From an uncultured Lachnospiraceae bacterium (GTDB lineage Bacteria; Bacillota; Clostridia; Lachnospirales; Lachnospiraceae): a stretch of DNA of 64,000 nucleotides. Positions 57,666 through 64,000 of this stretch are shown in pieces. The stretch covers positions 1 through 64,000 of the forward strand of contig CAJTTI010000017.1 of NCBI GenBank assembly GCA_910579225.1, read 5' to 3'. Positions within the stretch are counted from its first letter, which is position 1, and each line of letters opens with the position of its first letter. Below the pieces are notes generated by a model. The model did no database searches, was not told the DNA's origin, and saw only the letters and a list, made by a program, of their open reading frames with translations. Position numbers and translations under genes: made by a program.

Positions 57666-59695
57666 CTACCCGATGCGGAACTGGCCAATCAGACGGTTTA
57701 GTGTCCTTGCCTGACTGGATAATTCATTGGAGACGGCTGCACTTTCTTCCGCAGCAGCAGAATTTGCCTGTGTCACTTTGGAGACTTCTCTGATACTGCT
57801 TTCTACAGATACAATCATTTCTGACTGTTGAATGCTGGCAAGTGAGATTTCATCCATTAGTGTTTTAATTGACTGAATACATTCACTAATTACCTGCATG
57901 GCCGAAATAGCAAGGTTTGTGGATTCTGTTCCTGTTTTTATATCATGAACAGAACGACCAATCAGAGTGCCGGTGTCTTTTGCAGCCTCAGCCGACTTGG
58001 CGGCAAGATTCTTAACTTCATCAGATACAACGGCAAACCCCTTTCCGGCAGCACCGGCCCGGGCCGCCTCCACTGCAGCGTTCAGGGCGAGGAGATTCGT
58101 CTGGAAAGCGATATCTTCAATGGTTTTTATGATACTGCTGATCTGATCAGAGGATTGTTCAATGCTTTTGGTGGCGGTATTCAGCTGTTCCATTCGGGCA
58201 TCTGCTTCTGCAGCGTACCCGGTAGCCCGGGTAACCAGGTCGCTGGCATTGCCACAACGGACGGAACTGTTCTGAAGCTGTACAGTAATATTCGAAACAT
58301 TGGATACAAGCTGGTTGATAGAAGCCTGTTGCTGCATGGTCCCCTGAGATAAAGCCTGAGCGCCGGAGGATACCTGGTTAGCGCTGCTGTCCACCTGATT
58401 TGCAACCTGTGTGATATCGCGCATGACGTTGGTAAGCTGAGTGCGGATGCTCCTCAGGCTTTCGGACAGAACCTTGAAGTCGCCAATATAATAGGATGCA
58501 TTTTTCTCCACATCCACAGCAATGTTACCCTCTGCCATCTCACCGAGAATTCGTCCAATGTCATCAATGGTCTTTCGGAGACAGTTGCAGACATGATGAA
58601 TTGTCTGCGCAATCAGGCCAATTTCGTCTGTTCTGTCGCAAAATGCAGTTAATTCCTGGTCAACAGAAAGTTCCAGATTCCCAAGGCGCCGGATGGCACG
58701 TTCCATGACCATAAGTTCCCTGCCTTCCCGGTACAGGATGAGCAACGTAACAAGTGCAATGGTGGCTGCCACAACCGCGCACAGTATCCCTACAGTGATG
58801 CGTACGGTAGATACTTCCTGATAAACTTCTGCCGCGTTGTCGCGGACCATAAAGATCCAGTCTCTGTCTTTCAGATACTTGTAAACCACCAGCTGATTTA
58901 CGCCATTTTCATCCCGATAGGAATAGGTGCCGGCCTTTGTGTCCCCATTCTCTTTGATCCGCCGGATGATTTCCTGATAACCGATGTCAGCGGTTTCGGT
59001 ATTCAGAAGAGATTCATCCGGATGATACAGGTATGTACCGGTGCTGGCGTTCAGGAATACATATTCACTGTTAGGCAGACCTTCAATATTCAGGTCCAGC
59101 AGCACATCCATCAACCGGTTGGCATAGACGCCGGCGCCCACATATCCAATGCAGTCCTGGCCTTCAAAAAGCGGATAGTACATGGAAATAATCATACTTC
59201 CGGTCCCAGGCGATTTCATGATTCCCAGATTGGTCAGTTTTGGCTCAGCCAATATTGTATTATGGAATTCATCCAGAGATTCACCAGTTCGGGTGGTGAT
59301 GCCGATGGCGCCCTGCGAAGTGTGTGTCAAGACATAAGTAGAAGGGGTGCTGATATACAATCCTTCGAAGATACCTTTGACAGAAGCAAAATCTTCTGTA
59401 TATTGCTGTCCCTGCTGCAGAAGGGCGGTATCCTCCGGGTTTTCAAGAAGGTCGTGTACTTCTTTTCCTATAAAGCAAAAGCAGTCATATATTCTTCCGC
59501 AGAGGCAACATAGTCGTTGATGATAGAAGCTCTGGACTCTACTGCGTCGATCATTTGGTTGGTGATGTTATTTTTTACCATAGAAGAGACGCGGCTGGAA
59601 ACGATGAACCAGAGGAGCAGCATACCTGCAAAAGTGATGACAGTAGTAATGATGCTGATGCGCATGGCAAGTTTTTGATTGGCCAGAAATTTCAT
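57666..59695 (-). pseudogene. Methyl-accepting chemotaxis protein, frameshifted
   Basis: The N-terminal part starts at 59695 (ATG behind GGAGG): a membrane helix (ITTVITFAGMLLLWFIV), then the extracellular sensor start, ending at a TAG at 59470-59468 after EEYMTAFAL. The same protein continues in another frame (GKEVHDLLENPEDTALLQQ…) through a Cache-type sensor, a second helix (VGILCAVVAATIALVTLLIL), HAMP and the signalling hairpin with tip IAFQTNLLALNAAVEAARAG, to 57666. A two-base TA duplication at the junction (TTTATAGG where TTTAGG would read through) explains the break. Unless restored, the product is a short membrane stub. No che genes lie nearby. Confidence 0.8.
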
Positions 59696-59784
59696 AAAGA
59701 TTCGCCTCCAAAAAAATTTCAAATCGGAGTTGTCCTCCTTTATCTTATGAATAATTTTAACATGTTTTGCTGTCAGTTTCAAGA

Positions 59785-61092
59785 TCAGGTGTTTTTTCCT
59801 GCCATATAATTGATAAACTGTTGTGCGGTTCTTCCGGAGATTCCGCCGTGGCTTAACTCCCATTTATTCGCTTCTGCACATAACTCCTCATCAGAGCAGG
59901 TGATGGCAGGATAACGTTTTCGAAGTTCTTTTACAATGGTGTAATACTCTTTCGGAGAGGGCTTTCCATAGTAAATGGTTATGCCGAACCGTGCCACCAG
60001 GGACAGCTTTTCTTGCATGGTATCAGAACGGTGCATGCCGTTATCCATCTCCATATCGTCCCTGTCGTTCCAGGTCTCTTTGATCAGGTGTCTTCGGTTG
60101 GAAGTGGCGTAGATCAGCACATTGTCCGGTTTTGTCTCCATGCCTCCTTCGATGACTGCTTTCAGATATTTGTATTCAATCTCAAATTCTTCAAAGGACA
60201 AATCGTCCATGTAAATAATAAAACGGTAATTTCGATTCTTTATTTGGGCGATGATGCCGGACAGCTCCTGGAATTGGTGCTTGTAGATTTCGATCATTCG
60301 AAGCCCCTGATCATAGTATTCATTTAACAACGCTTTGATACTGGTGGACTTCCCTGTGCCGGCGTCTCCGCAGAGGAGGACATTGTTGCAGGGCAGGCCT
60401 TTAATAAACGCTTCTGTGTTGTCAATCAGTTTTTTCTTTTGAAGTTCGTAACCGATCAAGTCATTCAGCATAACCCGTTCCGTATTGTTAATGGGCAGAA
60501 ATTCTACTCCTTCTTCAAAATGGCGGATGCGGAATGCCCGGTTCAGCCCAAACATACCCACCCCGTAGGCAGCGTAAAAATCTGTAATGATCCGGAAGAT
60601 TTCTTCTTCGTTTTCTGCATGCTCCAGTTTTTCGCTGATCATCTGCACTTTTTCACTGACATTTTTATTGTACATGCGTTCTTTTTTCTGGATGGAATGA
60701 TAGTGGCAGATGGTAGAAAAGCAGTCGATGCCAAGGGACTTTTCAATGGGAGTAAAGTCGAAGTCAAACAGTTTTTTGAAAATGGAAAAATCCCCTTTGG
60801 CGAAATGATTGACTGTTCCGTTATTGGCGCCCACTTTTTCACTGGTCATGCTGAAGGAATTTTCATTGGTCAGCAGGACAAAAGTCAGATAGTTGTGCCA
60901 CAGATTGTGATCGAAACCGTATTGGGTGGACAGATCCAGCAGAGCTTTCATCTGTTCATAAATTCGCGTGGTCAGTTCTGCAGGTGTTTTGGATCCCTGA
61001 TCAAAATCTTCAAAAATTCGGGAGAGCTTTAACAGAATGCTGTCTTCTCCAAGATCCCGGTATAAAATCAGCCTTGCGATATGTCTGTACAT
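59785..61092 (-). CDS. DUF815 AAA-type ATPase
   Basis: A 435-residue soluble protein. The N-terminal ~190 residues are helical and unassigned; the DUF815 ATPase follows with LPCNNVLLCGDAGTGKSTSI (Walker A) near residue 240, FIIYMDDLSFEEFEIEYKYL (Walker B-like) near 290, the sensor-like VLIYATSNRRHL near 325 and ARFGITIYYGKPSPKEY near 370. DUF815 proteins are widespread ATPases of unclear function. It lies 74 bases after uppP and 89 bases before the chemoreceptor on the same strand. Confidence 0.88.
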   Translation of the reverse strand: MYRHIARLILYRDLGEDSILLKLSRIFEDFDQGSKTPAELTTRIYEQMKALLDLSTQYGFDHNLWHNYLTFVLLTNENSFSMTSEKVGANNGTVNHFAKGDFSIFKKLFDFDFTPIEKSLGIDCFSTICHYHSIQKKERMYNKNVSEKVQMISEKLEHAENEEEIFRIITDFYAAYGVGMFGLNRAFRIRHFEEGVEFLPINNTERVMLNDLIGYELQKKKLIDNTEAFIKGLPCNNVLLCGDAGTGKSTSIKALLNEYYDQGLRMIEIYKHQFQELSGIIAQIKNRNYRFIIYMDDLSFEEFEIEYKYLKAVIEGGMETKPDNVLIYATSNRRHLIKETWNDRDDMEMDNGMHRSDTMQEKLSLVARFGITIYYGKPSPKEYYTIVKELRKRYPAITCSDEELCAEANKWELSHGGISGRTAQQFINYMAGKNT

Positions 61093-61166
61093 ATGTTTTT
61101 CCTTTCTTATGTAAAAAAGTCTTCCGAACGGAAAGGCTTTGGAATGTTGGGGGCACAGATGCTGTG

Positions 61167-61985
61167 TTATTTCATAAATATAAAATATAAAAGTACCAAA
61201 ATTCCAAGCAGGATCCGGTAATAACCAAATGGTTTAAAATCATTGTTCTTAATATATCCCATCAGGAACTTGATGGCGACAATAGAGACCAGGAAGGCAA
61301 CGGCCATGCCTACCACAAGGAGAGAGAGTTCTGCTACTGTGAAGTTGAAACCGAACTTGACGATTTTCAGCAGACTGGCGCCAAACATGACCGGAATTCC
61401 CAAGAAGAAACTGAATTCTGCGGCTACTTCCCTGGATGCGCCCAAAAGGATGGCTCCAAGAATCGTTGCACCGGATCTGGAAGTTCCGGGGATCAAAGAC
61501 AGAACCTGGAAAATGCCGATGCCGATGGCAAGAGACCAGGTAATATCGCCAAGAGATCTGACACGGGGGCGTTTCCGGCGGTTAAAGTTTTCCACAAGGA
61601 TAAAAAGCACACCGTAGATGATCAATGTAACGGCAACTGTGCGGTAATTATAGAACATCTTATCCAGCATGTCGTCGAAAGGAATACCGATGGCGGCAGC
61701 AGGCAGGACTGCTGCCAGGACCCGAAACCACAGGGACCAGGTATCTTTTCGTATCCAGCCGTCTTTTGGAGAACAGAATGGCCAGAGCTTTGGAAAATAC
61801 AGGACCACAACTGCCAGAATGGCGCCGAGCTGTATGACGACCCGGAACATCTCCATAAAATCGGCGGAGACGTTCAGATGGATAAATTCTTCCACAAGAA
61901 TCATATGTCCGGTACTGGAGATGGGAAGCCATTCGGTGATTCCTTCTACAATACCAAGAATAATAACTTTTAAAACTTCCAACAT
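61167..61985 (-). CDS. uppP: Undecaprenyl-diphosphatase
   Basis: Recycles the cell-wall lipid carrier by dephosphorylating undecaprenyl diphosphate; gives basal bacitracin tolerance. It is 272 residues with about eight helices. Active-site segments: GIVEGITEWLPISSTGHMIL near residue 12 and SLIPGTSRSGATILGAILLG near 165. AAGGAG precedes the ATG. Confidence 0.96.
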   Translation of the reverse strand: MLEVLKVIILGIVEGITEWLPISSTGHMILVEEFIHLNVSADFMEMFRVVIQLGAILAVVVLYFPKLWPFCSPKDGWIRKDTWSLWFRVLAAVLPAAAIGIPFDDMLDKMFYNYRTVAVTLIIYGVLFILVENFNRRKRPRVRSLGDITWSLAIGIGIFQVLSLIPGTSRSGATILGAILLGASREVAAEFSFFLGIPVMFGASLLKIVKFGFNFTVAELSLLVVGMAVAFLVSIVAIKFLMGYIKNNDFKPFGYYRILLGILVLLYFIFMK

Positions 61986-62018
61986 GGCGAATACTCCTTA
62001 CTAAAAAGATTATGTTTT

Positions 62019-62047
62019 ATTTTACTCAGATCATGGTGAAAAGTCAA
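62019..62047 (-). promoter_or_regulatory. Sigma-A promoter of uppP
   Basis: On the minus strand TTGACT (62047-62042) and TAAAAT (62024-62019) are 17 bases apart, about 34 bases before the uppP start. Confidence 0.6.
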
Positions 62048-62119
62048 TGTGTGTATATCATATGCGTTATTCTGTAATGATATAGGATGAAAAGTGTTCT
62101 CCCTTTTCATAATAATGTA

Positions 62120-62148
62120 TTAACAAAATCGACAAAATATGCTATGAT
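62120..62148 (+). promoter_or_regulatory. Sigma-A promoter of galK
   Basis: TTAACA (62120-62125) and TATGAT (62143-62148) with a 17-base spacer, about 46 bases before galK. Confidence 0.6.
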
Positions 62149-62194
62149 GATTCAAAATCAAATTGTTTCGGAAATTTCTGTGAGGGAGAGAATT

Positions 62195-63361
62195 ATGAAA
62201 CAGCAGTTAGTGGATCAATTTCTGGAAATTTACGGGGAAGGAGACCAGGTAAATGTCTATTTTGCGCCGGGGAGGGTGAATCTGATCGGTGAACATACAG
62301 ATTATAATGGAGGTCATGTTTTTCCCTGCGCGCTTACAGTAGGCACTTATGCGGCTGCAAGGAGAAGAAGTGATGATCAGATCTGGCTTTATTCTCTGAA
62401 TTATCCGGAGGGAGGCATGGTAAAGACTTCTCTTGGGGATCTTGCATATCGCCAGAGAGACGGCTGGGGCAATTATCCCAAGGGTGTGATACAGACATTT
62501 GTCAGTAAAAACTGCCGGATTTCCTGCGGGCTGGAGATTCTGTATTATGGCGATATTCCGAAAGGACTTGGCATTGGTTCTTCGGCCTCCATTGAGGTGG
62601 TAACGGGACTGATTCTGAGAGAACTGATGGGACTTACGGATATCAGTATGGTGGACATTGCTCTGTTCAGTCAGCTGGCAGAGAATGAGTATATGGGAAT
62701 GGGTAGCGGTATCATGGATCCATTCACGATTGCTATGGGCAAAAAAGACCATGCGATTTTCCTGGATACAAGTGACCTTTCCTACATGTATGCGCCTTTG
62801 GCTCTTTCGCACGAGAAAATAATTATAACAAACAGCGGAAAGGCCCGTGTGTCGGTAGACGAGCGGTATCATGAACGAAGGGTTCAGTGCAGACAGGCGC
62901 TGGAAGAGCTCCAAAGAGTGATTGCAATCCGGGATCTGGGAGAGTTGACGGCAGAAGTTTTTGAGCAGGTACAGGAGATGATCGGAAGTCCGGTACGGTT
63001 ACAAAGGGCACGCCATGCAGTGACAGAAAATCAGAGAACGATTCAGGCGGTGGCGGCACTGAAGCGGGGAGACATCTTTGAGTTCGGACAGTTGATGAAC
63101 GCTTCGCATCTGTCATTGAAAGAGGACTATGAGGTATCCTGTGAAGAACTGGATATTCTGGTGGAAGAGGCATGGGATATTGATGGTGTTGTAGGATCCC
63201 GTATGATGGGGGCTGGTTTTGGGGGATGCACAGTCAGCATCGTTGAGAACAGTGCCGTTAATGAGTTTATCCGAAAAGTCGGACAGAATTACAAAGAGCG
63301 AACGGGACTTGATGCAGAATTTTATGTGGTAGAAACAGGTAATGGGGCTGCGGTTTTGTAA
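62195..63361 (+). CDS. galK: Galactokinase (GHMP family)
   Basis: Phosphorylates galactose at C1 (Leloir pathway). 388 residues. The galactokinase signature GRVNLIGEHTDYNGGHVFPC is near residue 24; the ATP-loop reads IPKGLGIGSSASIEVV near 120 and GSRMMGAGFGGCTVSIV is near 335. The catalytic-Asp region reads MGSGIMDPFTIAMGKKDHAI, where classical enzymes have CGIMDQF, so C and Q differ while the Asp is kept. The ATG at 62195 has GGGAG upstream and gives the normal N-terminus. galT and galE are not in the window. Confidence 0.88.
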   Translation: MKQQLVDQFLEIYGEGDQVNVYFAPGRVNLIGEHTDYNGGHVFPCALTVGTYAAARRRSDDQIWLYSLNYPEGGMVKTSLGDLAYRQRDGWGNYPKGVIQTFVSKNCRISCGLEILYYGDIPKGLGIGSSASIEVVTGLILRELMGLTDISMVDIALFSQLAENEYMGMGSGIMDPFTIAMGKKDHAIFLDTSDLSYMYAPLALSHEKIIITNSGKARVSVDERYHERRVQCRQALEELQRVIAIRDLGELTAEVFEQVQEMIGSPVRLQRARHAVTENQRTIQAVAALKRGDIFEFGQLMNASHLSLKEDYEVSCEELDILVEEAWDIDGVVGSRMMGAGFGGCTVSIVENSAVNEFIRKVGQNYKERTGLDAEFYVVETGNGAAVL

Positions 63362-63427
63362 GCCCTTTTTTGCTGCTGGCAGACCAGAAGCGGTGAACGG
63401 ACAGATGGCAGCAGAATCTAGGCGAAA

Positions 63428-63446
63428 TTCTTAAGAAATCTTAATT
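63428..63446. promoter_or_regulatory. Candidate response-regulator binding site
   Basis: TTCTTAAGAAATCTTAATT contains two TCTTAA words 11 bases apart and a short palindrome (TTCTTAAGAA). It lies about 40 bases upstream of a TACACT -10-like word (63484-63489) that lacks a good -35 box, in front of the response-regulator gene. Confidence 0.35.
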
Positions 63447-63579
63447 GTGAGCCGGGGGACTCGTAAGAATGGGCAGTGCATGATACACTTATGAGTACAA
63501 ATTGTGATATGCTGGTGTGACTGCAGAGGATAGCGGGTGATTGTTTGCAGATTAGATATAGAAGAGGACGGGTGACAAG

Positions 63580-64000
63580 ATGCAGGAAAAGCAGAGAATA
63601 CTTGTGGCGGATGATGAGCCGGAGATCAGGGAAGTTCTTCGGATGATGCTGGGAAGTGAAGGATATGAGATATTGGAAGCAGTGAATGCGGAAGAGGCGG
63701 TAGAACAGGCAGAAGGAGTGGATCTGGTTATTTTGGATGTGATGATGCCCGGGGAGTCAGGGCTCAAAGCATGCACGAGAATTCGTGAGAAAACGAACGT
63801 GCCGATTCTGTTTCTGACGGCCAAGTCAGGAGAACATGATAAGGTGATTGGATTCTCAGCCGGAGGGGATGATTACCTGGTAAAACCCTTTTCTTATATG
63901 GAACTTTTATCCAGAGTAAAGGCGCTGATCAGAAGGTACAGGGTCTATCAGAAGTCGGAGCAGAAAGACGACAAAATAGTCTTTTACCGGGATATCATAA
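63580..64000 (+). CDS. OmpR-type response regulator (3' end outside window)
   Basis: The first 140 residues of a two-component regulator. The receiver domain is complete: acidic pair in ILVADDEPEIREVL, phospho-Asp in VDLVILDVMMPGESG near residue 54, Thr in FLTAKS near 82 and Lys in DDYLVKPFSYMELL near 105. After RVKALIRRY the sequence continues into a linker and is cut by the window edge before the DNA-binding domain, which I infer to be winged-helix. A histidine kinase is expected downstream. Confidence 0.9.
   Translation, partial: MQEKQRILVADDEPEIREVLRMMLGSEGYEILEAVNAEEAVEQAEGVDLVILDVMMPGESGLKACTRIREKTNVPILFLTAKSGEHDKVIGFSAGGDDYLVKPFSYMELLSRVKALIRRYRVYQKSEQKDDKIVFYRDII

Noticed and set aside
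1..64000. CRISPR arrays, tRNA or rRNA genes and complete insertion sequences
   Set aside because: None was seen: no regularly spaced direct repeats, no tRNA-like cloverleaf with CCA end, no transposase or integrase motif.

Overview
The window looks like chromosome from a spore-forming, low-to-mid GC Firmicute of the class Clostridia, most likely Lachnospiraceae (inference from gene content, AGGAGG-type ribosome sites and operon layout; no database was searched). Sporulation genes (spoIIAA-spoIIAB-sigF-spoVAA-spoVAB, spoVAC, spoVAD), a T-box leader, a BirA-type biotin operator and LicT/RAT antitermination all fit this group.

Layout. (1) About 1-8.8 kb is visibly more AT-rich and looks accessory: an ABC-2 exporter (its ATPase is cut by the window edge), a MutS2-like ATPase without an Smr domain, a decayed winged-helix regulator, a noncoding scar, then an AlbA_2/Schlafen-type regulator followed at once by a NACHT-family ATPase that has lost its P-loop. 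(2) 8.9-11 kb: family 4 uracil-DNA glycosylase and a dGTPase. (3) 11.1-15.5 kb, minus strand: rfbB-rfbD, a MerR-methyltransferase fusion and an AraC regulator. (4) 15.7-20 kb: a UPF0303 protein, then the divergent biotin operon bioY-bioB-bioD-bioA behind a BirA operator. (5) 20.2-28.6 kb: a phosphoribosyltransferase-like protein; a T-box leader in front of cotH-like and valS; folC, a 47-residue ORF and a zinc-ribbon TPR protein. (6) 28.7-31.3 kb: the sigma-F operon. (7) 31.4-37.6 kb, minus strand: LRR protein, large FtsA-like ATPase, ABC-F protein. (8) 37.9-39.6 kb: spoVAC and spoVAD, divergent. (9) 39.6-44 kb: beta-glucoside operon licT-bglP-GH1 with RAT elements. (10) 44.2-45.6 kb: larC. (11) 45.6-51.2 kb, minus strand: mannitol operon mtlR-mtlA-mtlD plus an HPr paralog. 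(12) 51.5-57.6 kb: glmS, an Lrp/AsnC regulator, an alanine/glycine:Na+ symporter, an alarmone-hydrolase-like HD protein and an aminotransferase. (13) 57.7-62 kb, minus strand: a frameshifted chemoreceptor, a DUF815 ATPase and uppP. (14) 62.2 kb to the end: galK and a response regulator cut by the window edge.

Most of the window is ordinary core metabolism, sugar uptake and sporulation. The best leads are the AlbA_2-NACHT pair (possibly a decayed defence locus), the T-box leader that places a CotH-type surface kinase in front of valS, an HPr with Asp at the regulatory Ser46 position, a LicT protein with an apparent in-frame deletion across the PRD1/PRD2 junction, and the FtsA-like protein with repeated NGR modules. 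All calls rest on reading the sequence and known family motifs; no alignments or profile searches were run.
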